Source: Nonomuraea sp. NBC_00507
GTDB taxonomy: Bacteria; Actinomycetota; Actinomycetes; Streptosporangiales; Streptosporangiaceae
DNA: 64,000 nucleotides
NCBI RefSeq assembly: GCF_036013525.1
Contig: NZ_CP107853.1
Location: 9,176,001-9,240,000, forward strand
Direction of reading: 5' to 3'
The notes under the pieces were generated by a model. That model was not told where the DNA came from and did no database searches. It was given only the letters and a program-made list of their open reading frames with translations. Positions 51,710 to 60,895 of the stretch are shown one piece after another (within the stretch, counting starts at the first letter, position 1; every line of letters starts with the position of its first letter). A program made the position numbers and the translations under genes.

Positions 51710-53191
51710 TCAGACCGGGCGACCGGCGGTGCCGAGGGTGCGATAGCGCTTGAGGCGGGCGGCGAGGCGCTCGGCGGGGTCGGCCCGCAGCACCTGGAGG
51801 AGTTGGCGTTCGAGTTCGCGCCCCGCCCGCCGGCAGAACTCCTGCGACTCGTCGGCGGCGTCGGGATGCTCGGGGATGATCCGGTCGGCGATGCCGTTGG
51901 CGACCAGGTCGGCGGACCGGACGCCCTGCGCCGCCGCCGTCTGAGGAGCGTGCCGCGTGTCGCGGTGGACGATGGCGCTCGCGCCCTCCGGAGGCAGCGG
52001 GGAGAGCCAGCCGTGCTGCGCGACGAGCACCCGGTCACACGGGATGAGCGCGAGGGCGCCTCCGCCGCTGCCCTGCCCGAGCAGCAAGGAGAGCGTCGGC
52101 GCTTCGAGGGTGACGAGTTCGGCCAGGCAGCGGGCGATCTCCCCGGCCATCCCGCCCTCCTCCGCCTCGCTGGACAAGGCCGCGCCCGGAGTGTCGATGA
52201 CGGTGACAAGCGGCAGGTTGAGCTCGTGTGCCAGTCGCATGCCGCGGCGCGCCTCGCGGAGCGCGGCCGGTCCCATCGGGCTCGTGGCCGTCTGGCCTCG
52301 CCGGTCCTGGCCGAGCAGCACGCACGGCGCGTTGCCGAAGCGGGCCAGCGCCAGCAGCAGGCCGGAGTCCTTCTCCCCCGCGCCGGTTCCGTACAGCGGC
52401 AGCACGTCCGTTGCGGCGTACCGGAGCAGTTGCCGGACGCCGGGCCGGTCGGGCCGCCGGGAGACGGTGATCGATTCCCAGGCGGGCACGTCGGGCAAGG
52501 GCTCCTCCAGCGGGTCCGCGGTCTCGGGCGGGCTGTCCGCACGCGGGAGCAGGATGCGCAGTGCGCGGTCCGTGACGTCGGCCAGTGCCTCGGGCGGCAG
52601 CACGGCGTCGATGAGGCCGTGCCGGTACAGGTTCTCCGCGACCTGGACGCCTTCCGGGAACGGCTCACCGTACAGGGCCTCGTAGACGCGTGGACCGAGG
52701 AAGCCGATCCGCGCGCCCGGCTCGGCGACCGTGATGTGACCGAGCGAGCCCCATGAGGCGAACACGCCGCCAAAGGTCGGATTCCGCAGATAGACCAAGT
52801 ACGGCAGGCCCGCGGCCTTGTGGTGCACGATCGCCGCGGAGATCTTCACCATCTGCAGGAACGCGACCGTACCCTCCTGCATCCTGGTGCCGCCGGAGGT
52901 CGGCGCCGCCAGCAGCGGAAGCCGCTCCCTGGTGGCCCGCTCCACCGCGGCCACCAGGCGTTCCGCTGTGGCGACCCCGATGGATCCGGCGAGGAAGCCG
53001 AACTCGCAGGCGATCACCGCGACGCGGCGGCCGCGAAGCCGGCCCGCTCCGGTGATCACGGCCTCGTCCAGGCCGGTCTGCTCGCGCGCCGCGGCGACGT
53101 CGGGATCGGTCGCCGGGCCGAGCGGCTGATCCCAGCATTCGAAGCCGTCGACCGCGAGTTCGATCAGCTCGCGCGCGGTCAGCCGGGTCAC
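51710..53191 (-). CDS. Fused acyl-CoA carboxyltransferase (AccD/AccA-type) of the matC operon
   Basis: 493 residues holding both crotonase-like halves of a carboxyltransferase. N-half: LPLLAAPTSGGTRMQEGTVA, FLQMVKISAAIVHHKAAGLP and GFLGPRVYEALYGE; C-half: LPLVTVIDTPGAALSSEAEE and GQGSGGGALALIPCDRVLVA. No zinc finger. The start is the GTG overlapping the CoA-transferase stop (GTGA). No biotin carrier or carboxylase gene is near. With a CoA transferase and a MatC carrier the likely role is decarboxylation or transcarboxylation of a malonyl-type CoA ester; this is inference. The alternative is a subunit of a biotin enzyme whose other parts are elsewhere. Confidence 0.82.
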   Translation of the reverse strand: MTRLTARELIELAVDGFECWDQPLGPATDPDVAAAREQTGLDEAVITGAGRLRGRRVAVIACEFGFLAGSIGVATAERLVAAVERATRERLPLLAAPTSGGTRMQEGTVAFLQMVKISAAIVHHKAAGLPYLVYLRNPTFGGVFASWGSLGHITVAEPGARIGFLGPRVYEALYGEPFPEGVQVAENLYRHGLIDAVLPPEALADVTDRALRILLPRADSPPETADPLEEPLPDVPAWESITVSRRPDRPGVRQLLRYAATDVLPLYGTGAGEKDSGLLLALARFGNAPCVLLGQDRRGQTATSPMGPAALREARRGMRLAHELNLPLVTVIDTPGAALSSEAEEGGMAGEIARCLAELVTLEAPTLSLLLGQGSGGGALALIPCDRVLVAQHGWLSPLPPEGASAIVHRDTRHAPQTAAAQGVRSADLVANGIADRIIPEHPDAADESQEFCRRAGRELERQLLQVLRADPAERLAARLKRYRTLGTAGRPV

Positions 53192-54360
53192 GTGCCCTCC
53201 AGCCAGGATCGGATCGCCTGCTCGTCGGCGTTGAGCAAGGGCGGGGCGGCATGGTCGGCGCGGGTGGTCTCCCGCTCTCCGTCCGGCCTGGCCGCCTCGA
53301 AGAACCGCAACGGCGGCCCCGGCAGCGCAACCGTCCCGAGGTGAGGGTGCTCGACCTCGATGAGCAGCCCCTGCGCGCGGGTCTGCTCCCACGCGTACAC
53401 CTCGTCCAGGCCGCGTACGCGGCCGGCGGGCACGCCGATCTCGGCGAGCCGCGCCAGCAGCTCATCGCCATCGAAACCGGCGAAAACCTCCTCGATCCGC
53501 GCCACCAGCGTCGGCCCGGCCGCCACCCGCTCGGCGTTCACCGCCATCCCCGGCTCCTGCGGATCGAGCCCGAATCCGGCGCAGAACCGCTGCCACAGGC
53601 TCTCGCTCCCCACTGCGATCTGCACCGCGCCGTCCCGGCAGCGGAACAGCCCGTACGGCGCGATCGACGGATGATGGTTGCCCTGCGCGCGACCGACCTC
53701 GCCGGCGACGGTCCACCGGGTGCCCTGGAAGGCGTGCACGCCGACGATGCTCGCGAGCAAGGACGTCCGCACGACTTGGCCCCGTCCTGTCCGTTCCCGC
53801 TCCAGCAGGGCGGACACGACGCCGAACGCGCCGTACATGCCGGCCAGCAGGTCGCCGATCGGCACCCCCACCCGCTGCGGATCATCAGGCCCGGACCCGG
53901 TCAGCGACATCAGGCCCACTTCGCCCTGCGCGATCTGGTCGTAGCCGGCCCGGCCCGCCTCCGGCCCGTCGTGCCCGAACCCGGTGATCGAGAGCACCAC
54001 CAGCCGCGGGTTCAGCTCGAGCAGCCGGGCGGTGGTGAACCCGAGCCGGTCGAGCACGCCGGTGCGGAAGTTCTCCAGCAGCACGTCCGCCTTGCGGACC
54101 AGCGCCTCCAGAGTCGCCCGGCCGTCCTCGCCCTTCAGGTCCAGCGCGATCGACTGCTTGTTGCGGTTGCAGGACAGGAAGTACGTCGATTCGCCCGCCA
54201 CGAACGGCGGTCCCCAGCCGCGCGTGTCGTCGCCGGTGCCGGGCGACTCCACCTTGATCACCCGAGCCCCGAGATCGCCCAGCATCATCCCGGCATGCGG
54301 CCCGGCGAGCGCTCTGGTGAGATCGACGACGACGTATCCCGCCAGCGGCCCTGCGCTCAT
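53188..54360 (-). CDS. Class III (CaiB/BaiF) CoA transferase
   Basis: 390 residues. LAGYVVVDLTRALAGPHAGM, MLGDLGARVIKVESPGTGDD (with the catalytic Asp in this class expected in the GRGQVV-preceding region, LEAL/NFRTG), SCNRNKQSIALDLKGEDG and LLENFRTGVLDRLGF are standard. The ATG overlaps the matC stop (ATGA). It would load CoA onto the imported diacid, for example from succinyl-CoA or acetyl-CoA. Coupled on both sides, so matC, CoA transferase and carboxyltransferase make one unit. Confidence 0.9.
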   Translation of the reverse strand: MSAGPLAGYVVVDLTRALAGPHAGMMLGDLGARVIKVESPGTGDDTRGWGPPFVAGESTYFLSCNRNKQSIALDLKGEDGRATLEALVRKADVLLENFRTGVLDRLGFTTARLLELNPRLVVLSITGFGHDGPEAGRAGYDQIAQGEVGLMSLTGSGPDDPQRVGVPIGDLLAGMYGAFGVVSALLERERTGRGQVVRTSLLASIVGVHAFQGTRWTVAGEVGRAQGNHHPSIAPYGLFRCRDGAVQIAVGSESLWQRFCAGFGLDPQEPGMAVNAERVAAGPTLVARIEEVFAGFDGDELLARLAEIGVPAGRVRGLDEVYAWEQTRAQGLLIEVEHPHLGTVALPGPPLRFFEAARPDGERETTRADHAAPPLLNADEQAIRSWLEGT

Positions 54361-55691
54361 GCCAGCCATCCGGGCAGGACCAGAGCGGCCCAGGACAGCA
54401 CGGGCGCAACCACGACGATGGTCATGCCCCAGGCCATCAGGCGTTTGAACACCTCGTCGCGGACCGTGATGTCGGAGTTGGCGACGACGAGCGCGCCGTT
54501 GGTGGAGAACGGGCTGCAGTCGACCACCGAGGACGAGATCGCCAGCGCCGCGATCAGTCCGATCGCGCTGACCTGCCCCGTCTGCAGGAACGGCACGGCG
54601 AGCGGGATGAGCGCGCCGAGGATCCCCGTCGTGGAGGCGAACGCGGACACCACCGCGCCGATCAGGCAGATCAGGAACGCGGCCACCAGCGGCGTGCCGA
54701 CGTGCGCGACGCCGTCGCCCAGCCATTTCACCGTGCCCTGATCCTCCAGCAGCGAGACGTAGGTGACGATGCCGCCGATGAGAAGCACGGTGCCCCAACT
54801 GATCTTGTCGACCGCGCCCCGAGCGGCGGAGGGGAAGATCAGGGTGAGCGTGACCGCCACGGCCAGCGCGAGGAAGCCGACGTCCAGCCCGAAAGCCAGG
54901 GCTCCCACCCCGAGGGCGAGCAGGCCGGCCAGTGTGAGCGCACGGGGCGCGTCGAGCCTGGAAAGGTCGTCATCGCCCGTTCCCCCGTGACCAGAGCGGC
55001 GGCGCGTCTCACGCCCCGCACCGGCCGACCCCGCACCGGCCTCCGCGAGCACCATGGCCTCGGTCTCGGCCGCTTCGCGCCCGCGCCGGAGCAGCTCCCG
55101 GCCGCCGAGGAAAGCGAAGGCGATCAGGCTGATCAGCGCGCACGCACCCATCGCGCTGAGGAACAGGATGGCCGGGCTGCTCGCAAGCCCGCTCTTGCTG
55201 ACCACCCCTGTGGTGATCGCGCCGAAGATGCCGATCGGTGAGAAGCTTCCGCCCGTAGCTCCCTGGACCACCAGCACGCCCATCAGCACGGGATTGATCC
55301 GGTACCGGGTCGCGAAACCCATCGCCACCGGTGCCACGAGGGCCACGGCCGCCGGGCTGGCTGCGCCGATCGCGGTGATCGCTGCGCACACCAAGAACAT
55401 CACCCACGGCACCAGGGCGACGCGGCCGCGGACCGCGACGATCGACTTGTGCACGATCCAGTCGACGGTGCCGTTGTTCTTGGCGAGCGCGAACAGGTAC
55501 GTGACCCCGACCAGGATGACGAACAGGTTCGCCGGGAAGCCGCCGAGCACGTCGGCCACTTCCACGCCGAACACGGTGGTGCCCACGACGAACGCGGCCA
55601 CCAGGGCCAGCGCACCCATGTTGATGGATCTGACACCGGCTACCACGAACACCAGCACCAGCACGACCAGTGCGACGACTTCGGATGACAC
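54357..55691 (-). CDS. MatC-type dicarboxylate (malonate) carrier, IT superfamily
   Basis: 444 residues, about 11-12 helices. The N-terminal MatC_N part (LGGFPANLFVILVGVTYLFA; AITAIGAASPAAVALVAPVA) and the SLC13-like repeats with helix-breaking Ser/Thr-Pro (SSSVVDCSPFSTNGALVV) are clear. A charged cytoplasmic loop of about 45 residues divides the two halves. MatC imports malonate in rhizobia; substrate here is inferred from the family. First gene of the operon; a 25-bp perfect dyad lies between it and the divergent GntR gene. Confidence 0.9.
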   Translation of the reverse strand: MSSEVVALVVLVLVFVVAGVRSINMGALALVAAFVVGTTVFGVEVADVLGGFPANLFVILVGVTYLFALAKNNGTVDWIVHKSIVAVRGRVALVPWVMFLVCAAITAIGAASPAAVALVAPVAMGFATRYRINPVLMGVLVVQGATGGSFSPIGIFGAITTGVVSKSGLASSPAILFLSAMGACALISLIAFAFLGGRELLRRGREAAETEAMVLAEAGAGSAGAGRETRRRSGHGGTGDDDLSRLDAPRALTLAGLLALGVGALAFGLDVGFLALAVAVTLTLIFPSAARGAVDKISWGTVLLIGGIVTYVSLLEDQGTVKWLGDGVAHVGTPLVAAFLICLIGAVVSAFASTTGILGALIPLAVPFLQTGQVSAIGLIAALAISSSVVDCSPFSTNGALVVANSDITVRDEVFKRLMAWGMTIVVVAPVLSWAALVLPGWLA

Positions 55692-55742
55692 CGGGACCTC
55701 CTCTGTTGGGTGACTGCCCGGTTACGATCCCATTTCCGGATT

Positions 55743-55767
55743 GGCCTAGCCTCTGCTCCACTAGGCC
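55743..55767. promoter_or_regulatory. Perfect dyad GGCCTAG-N11-CTAGGCC, candidate GntR operator
   Basis: GGCCTAG (55743-55749) and CTAGGCC (55761-55767) flank 11 bases. The site is 52 bases upstream of matC and 24 bases upstream of the GntR start, ideal for controlling both. Its partner is inferred from position. Confidence 0.65.
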
Positions 55768-55790
55768 TCATTGTCAATACACTGTTTCCC

Positions 55791-56471
55791 GTGACCAAGA
55801 AGCGTCAGCAGACCACCGCCACACCTGGTCGCCTTCAGCGTCCGCGGTTGTACGAGCAACTCGCCGACCACATCGCGAGCTTCATCGAAGCCCAGGGGCT
55901 CTCCCCAGGGGACCGGCTGCCTCCAGAACGCCTGCTGGCCGCCGAGCTCGGCGTCAGCCGTGCGACCCTGAGCCGTGCCCTGGTGGCGCTCGAGGTCCAG
56001 GGCCGGGTGGAGGTGCAGCACGGCAACGGCGCCGTGGTGCTCCCACCCACTTCACAGGATGCGGATCCGGACCTGCCGCCAGTGCTGGAGGGCCGCGACG
56101 CGGTCGAGATCGCCCAGGCGCGCGCGGCCGTGATGGCGGGGCTCGCCCGTGGCGCGGCCGCGCACCCGGACCGAAGCCTGCGCCTGGCCCTGCTGGGGCC
56201 GGACGGCCGGCCCGTCGAGTTCGCCGACGTCTGGCAGCACGTACGCCGGCTCGCCGGTCCTGGCCTGCTGGCGGACCTCGACGATCTCCTGTCGAGCGCC
56301 ATGCCGCGTGAAGACGGAACCGTCGTCTCGACCAGCCGGCTGCATTCGCTGGCCCACGCCGTGGTCGCCGGCGACGGCGATGCCGCCGCAACCGCCTGTG
56401 CACACCTTTTCGAAGCCGACGATGACCACCAGCAGGCCGGCCTGCCGCCGGCACCCGTGGCGCCCGGCTAG
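55791..56471 (+). CDS. GntR-family regulator (FadR-like)
   Basis: 226 residues from the GTG at 55791. The winged helix (about 17-80) reads LYEQLADHIASFIEAQGLSP, GDRLPPERLLAAELGVSRAT, LSRALVALEVQGRVEVQHGN. The helical effector domain (about 95-215) is of the FCD kind but short of some His ligands (AHAVVAGDGDAAATACAHLF is the last helix pair). Divergent from matC. The stop codon lies inside the terminator stem that follows. Confidence 0.88.
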   Translation: MTKKRQQTTATPGRLQRPRLYEQLADHIASFIEAQGLSPGDRLPPERLLAAELGVSRATLSRALVALEVQGRVEVQHGNGAVVLPPTSQDADPDLPPVLEGRDAVEIAQARAAVMAGLARGAAAHPDRSLRLALLGPDGRPVEFADVWQHVRRLAGPGLLADLDDLLSSAMPREDGTVVSTSRLHSLAHAVVAGDGDAAATACAHLFEADDDHQQAGLPPAPVAPG

Positions 56472-56492
56472 GGCACCTTTGGCGCCCTAGCC
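56466..56492 (+). terminator. Hairpin terminator after GntR gene
   Basis: GGCTAGGGC (56466-56474) and GCCCTAGCC (56484-56492) form a perfect nine-bp stem with a nine-base loop. The TAG inside the left arm is the GntR stop codon. No U-run follows, as is common in high-GC actinobacteria. Confidence 0.6.
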
Positions 56493-57153
56493 GCACGCCA
56501 CCAGGCCACAGGCCACCGGTGCGTCTGCCACCAGGCGTATCGCCACCGAGCGTGCCGCCTGGTGCGTGCCACCGGGCGCACGCCGTGGGCGCATAGCGCG
56601 GCGCGTGCCACCGCCTCGCATACCGCCCCGCGGCCCTGGGTCCGGACCACCGGGTGGGTGCATTTCCCCGACGACGGCTGCGTCGCGCCAGGGCACATCT
56701 ATCGACGGATGTTCAGCCGTGGTGCGGTCCGGGGCGAACTCGGCGAGCGACGGCCACGGCACGGACCTGCCGGCGCCGGGCGCGCCGGCAGGGTCCGGAT
56801 CGATGGCTGACAAAGGTGTCTCCTCCACGACGTCGACTGCCCGCCGCACCGACGAACAGCGCCGCGAGTATCCGACCTCACACCCGCTCGGACAACGCAG
56901 ATGTCCGTTCAACGGGCATCGGCGTGCGAGTGAGCCTCGCGCCCATTCCTCCGGAGGAGCGCGTCCTGATGTGCGGAGCTCCGTTCGGCGGCGGCGAGAT
57001 CGACGCATGAGCCACCTCGCAGTGACCGCGAAGGAGCGCCATGTACGACACGACTGACGTTGGAAGTCGGGCGCACTGCTCATCCCCGATCGCCTCTGGC
57101 CGAGCGGGGAGATGGCGGTCAGCGTGAAGGCATCTGCATGTGGTTCAAGTCCC
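56493..57153. other. 660-base gap with short GCCACC-type repeats, no gene seen
   Basis: At 56496-56590 the motif GCCACC(A/G)GGC recurs with irregular spacing of 10-25 bases. The rest holds open frames on both strands without family resemblance. I see no regulatory dyad. It separates the diacid operon from the sulfur region. Confidence 0.5.
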
Positions 57154-57561
57154 TCAGTTTTCCGATGGCTCGGGCAGCGAGCCCTTCGCGACGTGGGCGA
57201 GGGTGATCTCGGCGAGCAGGGCTTGCTCGTGGTCGCGTAAGGCGCTCCACACATCCGCCAGCGGTCTGGCCACGCCCGGGTACCCGCCGTGGTCGCTCCC
57301 CTCGGGTACGCCTTCGACCACGGCGATGATGTCAGCCAGCGTGATCTCGGCGGCGGGACGGGCCAGCCAGTAGCCACCCTCGGGGCCGCGCTGGCTGTGC
57401 AGGAGACCGGCGCGGCGGAGCTGGAGCAGGATGTTGTCGAGGAACTTGCGGGGAATCCCCTGAGCTGCTGCGATCTTGTCGGCCGGCACAGGCCCTGGCG
57501 GCGCCGCGGCGAGTTCGGCGGCGGCGCGCAGGGCGTATTGAGTTCGGGCGGAGATCCGCAT
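57154..57561 (-). CDS. Rrf2-family regulator, cysteine-free (CymR type)
   Basis: 135 residues. MRISARTQYALRAAAELAAA, IPRKFLDNILLQLRRAGLLH and SQRGPEGGYWLARPAAEITL are the Rrf2 winged helix. No cysteine is present, so it has no Fe-S cluster, unlike IscR; CymR-type sulfur regulators are similar in this. Last gene of the sulfonate importer operon (five bases after the permease). Sites of the form CTACTTAATAAGTAG near TauE, the SBP gene and the leader-peptide promoter are its probable targets. Confidence 0.9.
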   Translation of the reverse strand: MRISARTQYALRAAAELAAAPPGPVPADKIAAAQGIPRKFLDNILLQLRRAGLLHSQRGPEGGYWLARPAAEITLADIIAVVEGVPEGSDHGGYPGVARPLADVWSALRDHEQALLAEITLAHVAKGSLPEPSEN

Positions 57562-57566
57562 GCCGC

Positions 57567-58427
57567 TCAGTTGGTGACCTGGTGCAGGCCCCAGCGGCGC
57601 CGCAACGCGCCGTCGGCTGCGCCGAAGAGGCGGTCGATGAGGATGCCGATGGCCAGGATGACGATCATGGTGGCGAGCAGGCCGGCCGAGTCGGCCAGTT
57701 CGCGGGCGAAGTGCAACTGTTCCCCCAGGGAGGGCCTGTTGGCGATGATGACGAGCAGTTCGCCGGCCATCAGGGAGCGCCAGGCGAACGCCCAGCCCTG
57801 CTTGAGCCCCGCCAGGAAGGACGGCAGCGAGGCGGGCAGGATGACGTGCCGGTACAGGGCGAGGCGGCGGAAGCCCAGCATGTGCCCGGCCCGCAGCAGG
57901 ATCGGCGGGGTGTAGTCGACGCCGGCGATCAGGCCGTTGGCGACGGAAGGAGCGGCGCCGAGCACGACGACGAAGAGGATCGCACTCTCGCTCAGCCCGA
58001 ACAACAAGATGGCGAGCGGGAACCAGGCGATGGACGGCATGGTCTGCAACCCGGTGATCAGCGACCCGACGGCCCGGCGCAGCGGCCGGATACGCGAGAC
58101 AAGGGCGCCGACGACGAGTCCGACGGCGATGGCCGCCGCGAAGCCGGTCACGGCGCGGCGCATGGTGACCGCGACGGCCTGGTAGAACTCGGCCTCCCCG
58201 AGGCGGTGGCCCAGCTCGGTCAGGGTGGTCACCGGGCCGGCGAAGACGTACTCCGGCCACCAGCCGGCCAGGACCACCGCCTGCCAGGCGAGGAGGGTGA
58301 TGGCGATCGCCGAGGCCACCGGCCACAGCCCCGACCAGGCGCGCGTGGCCAGGCCTGCACGTCGGCGGTCGGCGAGTTCGAGGGCGTCGAGCCCGGCGAT
58401 CTGCCGGGCGTGGGTGTCAACGGCCAT
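57567..58427 (-). CDS. Sulfonate-type ABC permease (SsuC/TauC)
   Basis: 286 residues, six helices. WQAVVLAGWWPEYVFAGPVT and the EAA loop GFRRLALYRHVILPASLPSF are typical, as is LKQGWAFAWRSLMAGELLVI. Its start overlaps the ATPase 3' end by 11 bases. Partner of the genes at 58417 and 59226. Confidence 0.92.
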   Translation of the reverse strand: MAVDTHARQIAGLDALELADRRRAGLATRAWSGLWPVASAIAITLLAWQAVVLAGWWPEYVFAGPVTTLTELGHRLGEAEFYQAVAVTMRRAVTGFAAAIAVGLVVGALVSRIRPLRRAVGSLITGLQTMPSIAWFPLAILLFGLSESAILFVVVLGAAPSVANGLIAGVDYTPPILLRAGHMLGFRRLALYRHVILPASLPSFLAGLKQGWAFAWRSLMAGELLVIIANRPSLGEQLHFARELADSAGLLATMIVILAIGILIDRLFGAADGALRRRWGLHQVTN

Positions 58428-59208
58428 GACGCAGGACCTCCTGGCGCAGCCGGTCGGTGATCTCAGCGGCCTGCTCCGCCACCTCGGCCGAGTCGGTGCG
58501 GCGGGGCCGGGGCAGCGTCACAGGGAAGTCCTCGACCACCCGCCCCGGTCGGCTGGACAGCAGCACGACCCGGTCGCCGAGCCGGACGGCCTCGCGGACG
58601 TTGTGGGTGACGAACAGGACGGCGAGGGCGCGTTCGCGCCAGATGCGCTCCAGCTCGTCGTGGAGCAGGTCGCGCGTCATCGCATCCAGCGCGCCGAAGG
58701 GCTCGTCCATCAGCAGCACGTCGGCGTCCTGGGCGAGCGCGCGGGCCAGGGCGACGCGCTGGCGCATGCCGCCGGACAGCTCGTGCGGGCGCTTGCCGCC
58801 GAACCCGCCCAGGTGCACGATCTCCAGGAACTCGGCCGCGCGGGCCCGGCGCTCCTTGCGGGCCACGCTCTTGGCGCGCAGGGCCATCTCGACATTCGCC
58901 GAGACGGTCAGCCACGGGAACAGCGCCGGCTCCTGGAACATCAGCGCGACCCGGTCGCGGTCGACGTCGATGCGGCCGGTGGTAGGCGCGTCGAGCCCGG
59001 CGACCAACGACAGCAGCGTGCTCTTGCCGCAGCCTGAGGCCCCCAGCAGGCAGACGAACTCGCCCGGCGCCACGTCGAGGGCGACGTCATCGAGGGCCAG
59101 CAGGCCGGTCTTGCCCTGGCCGTACATCTTGGAGACGGCCTCCAGCCGCACGGCGGGCTGGTGCCCGCCGTTGCGGCTGCCGGCCTGCTCCGTCAGTGGA
59201 GCGGTCAT
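58417..59208 (-). CDS. Sulfonate-type ABC ATPase (SsuB/TauB)
   Basis: 263 residues. Walker A GASGCGKSTLLSLVAGLD, Q-loop MFQEPALFPWLTV, signature LSGGMRQRVALARALAQDAD and Walker B LLMDEPFGALDAMTRD. LFVTHNVREAVRLGDRVVLL holds the switch His. Start 17 bases after the binding-protein gene. Confidence 0.93.
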   Translation of the reverse strand: MTAPLTEQAGSRNGGHQPAVRLEAVSKMYGQGKTGLLALDDVALDVAPGEFVCLLGASGCGKSTLLSLVAGLDAPTTGRIDVDRDRVALMFQEPALFPWLTVSANVEMALRAKSVARKERRARAAEFLEIVHLGGFGGKRPHELSGGMRQRVALARALAQDADVLLMDEPFGALDAMTRDLLHDELERIWRERALAVLFVTHNVREAVRLGDRVVLLSSRPGRVVEDFPVTLPRPRRTDSAEVAEQAAEITDRLRQEVLRHGR

Positions 59209-59225
59209 GGGATCTCCTCGGTCGC

Positions 59226-60299
59226 TTACTTGTCCGAGATGGGGGACTGCCCCTTGGTGGCGAGGACCTCGTTGAGGATCTTCAGGTCGTAGATGCCGTT
59301 CAGGTCGACCGGGTCGAGCAGGCCGACCTTGGTGGCGTGCTCGGCGCTGCCGACGAGGGAGGAGGCGATCGGGTCGTTGGTGAAAGTGATGTTCTTGAAC
59401 GCGCTGTCGAGCACCTCGGGCTTGAGCGGCTTGCCGGTCAGCTTCTGCAGCGCGGCGTTGGCGGTCTGCGCGGCGCCTGCAGAGTCGGAGTTGATGAAGG
59501 CGTTGGCCTCGACGTGCGCCTCAATGAGCTTTCGGACGGCCTCAGGGTGCTCCTTGGCGAACTCCTGGCGGACGATCAGATGGGTGATCACGAACTGCTT
59601 GTTCGGCCACAGATCGCGCTCGTCGACCAGCACTTTGCCGCCGCTCTCCTCGATGAGGCGGCTGGCGAACGGCTCGGGCACCCAGGCGCCGTCGATGTCG
59701 CCGGTGGCGAAGGTCTGAACGGTCTGGGAGTTCTCCTGCGGCACGATGGAGACCTCGCCACCACCCTTGGTGTCGGTTTTGATGCCCTTCTCGGTCAGCC
59801 AGTAGCGCAGCGCCACGTCCTGGGTGTTGCCGAGCTGCGGGGTGGCGATCTTCTTGCCCTTGAGGTCCTCCGGCGTATTGATGCCCGGTTTGACCACCAG
59901 GAAGACGCCGCCTGATGCCGCCCCCGCGACGATCTTGATGGCCTGCCCCTTGGACTTGGACCAGGCGTTGATGGCGGGGTTCGGACCGATGTAGGTGGCG
60001 TCGATCGCCCCGGAGAAGACCGCCTCGATCGCCGCCGGGCCGGCGTTGAACGTGCTGGTCTTCAGCGTCGTGCCGCTTCCCAGGTGCTTGGCGTACAGGC
60101 CCTTCTCGACGCCGACGAGAGCGGTGGCGTGGGTGATGTTCGGGAAGAACCCGAGCCGCACCTCCGCCGGCCCGCCGCCGGCGGCCTCGCCCCCGCTTGC
60201 GTTACCCCCGCTTGCGCCGCCACCGCAGGCCGCCGCCACGGTCGTGAGCGCCAGGACGGCCAGTGCGGCCACCACCCCGCGAGCCCTGCGTGCGTACAT
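59226..60299 (-). CDS. Sulfonate/taurine-binding lipoprotein (SsuA-like)
   Basis: 357 residues. Lipobox VAAC in [17 protein letters not shown]. The fold is the SsuA/THI5 type: [40 protein letters not shown] and [31 protein letters not shown] before the ATG at 60299 decides this start over one seven codons upstream. First gene of the operon; the Rrf2-type site CCACTTATTTAGTAG lies 18 bases upstream. Confidence 0.93.
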   Translation of the reverse strand: MYARRARGVVAALAVLALTTVAAACGGGASGGNASGGEAAGGGPAEVRLGFFPNITHATALVGVEKGLYAKHLGSGTTLKTSTFNAGPAAIEAVFSGAIDATYIGPNPAINAWSKSKGQAIKIVAGAASGGVFLVVKPGINTPEDLKGKKIATPQLGNTQDVALRYWLTEKGIKTDTKGGGEVSIVPQENSQTVQTFATGDIDGAWVPEPFASRLIEESGGKVLVDERDLWPNKQFVITHLIVRQEFAKEHPEAVRKLIEAHVEANAFINSDSAGAAQTANAALQKLTGKPLKPEVLDSAFKNITFTNDPIASSLVGSAEHATKVGLLDPVDLNGIYDLKILNEVLATKGQSPISDK

Positions 60300-60316
60300 C
60301 GGTTTCTCCCAATTTC

Positions 60317-60331
60317 CCACTTATTTAGTAG
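60317..60331 (-). promoter_or_regulatory. Rrf2-type site before the sulfonate importer
   Basis: CCACTTATTTAGTAG matches the perfect palindrome CTACTTAATAAGTAG (62324) at 12 of 15 positions. It is directly upstream of the binding-protein gene. Confidence 0.55.
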
Positions 60332-60390
60332 CTTTTGTGGAGTTTATAGCCCTACCCGCACGGTCACGTCAAGTCACACCTCGGTGAGAC

Positions 60391-60895
60391 GTGAGCAAGC
60401 AGCCACGGTCGGGCGCCGCCGCCACGAGGTTCTTGGAGCAGGGCGTCCCGTCCTGGTTCGAGGGGAACGCGCTGGCCAAGGCCATCGAGTTTCCGGTGTA
60501 CGCGATCGCGCTCGGCCTGCTCGGCAATGCCGTCCTGACCGCCACGGGGCTGCGGGATCGGCCGGCAGGCGGCTTCCGCACCGAGTTCTTCATCAAGCCG
60601 GGACTGGTCTTGCTTGGCGCCTCAATCAACCTCAAAGTGATCGTGACGGCGGCCGGGTCCGTACAGGCCAAGCGCGAGCAACTCGCCTACAGCGCCAGCC
60701 TGGTGATCGCCTTCGCGCTACCGTCCATATTCATCCTGCCGACGCTGGCATCCCTGCTCGGATTGAGCCCGGAGGTGGCCGGTGCCTGGATCGGCGGAAA
60801 CATCGACACGACGGCCGCGGTGACGGCGGCGGGCACGATCGTCGGAGAGGACGCCCTGGCCATTGCGACCATCGTCAAGATCACCCAGAACGCGC
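60391..60895 (+). pseudogene. YeiH-family putative sulfate exporter, twice deleted
   Basis: The start is normal ([40 protein letters not shown]) up to VIVTAAG. Then the frame jumps in phase to [20 protein letters not shown], skipping about 100 residues of the family, and continues [20 protein letters not shown] to IVKITQN. After this Asn the last helices are replaced by part of an acireductone dioxygenase gene. The AAG-AVQAK context suggests recombination at short similar sequences (about 60650). Function lost. Confidence 0.75.

Noticed and set aside
51710..53191. Ordinary acetyl-CoA carboxylase beta subunit
   Set aside because: Both carboxyltransferase halves are fused and the gene is coupled to a CoA transferase and MatC, with no biotin carboxylase or carrier nearby; kept only as an alternative.
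56496..56590. Irregular GCCACC repeats as a CRISPR or attachment site
   Set aside because: Spacing is irregular and the units are short and degenerate; no integrase or tRNA is close.
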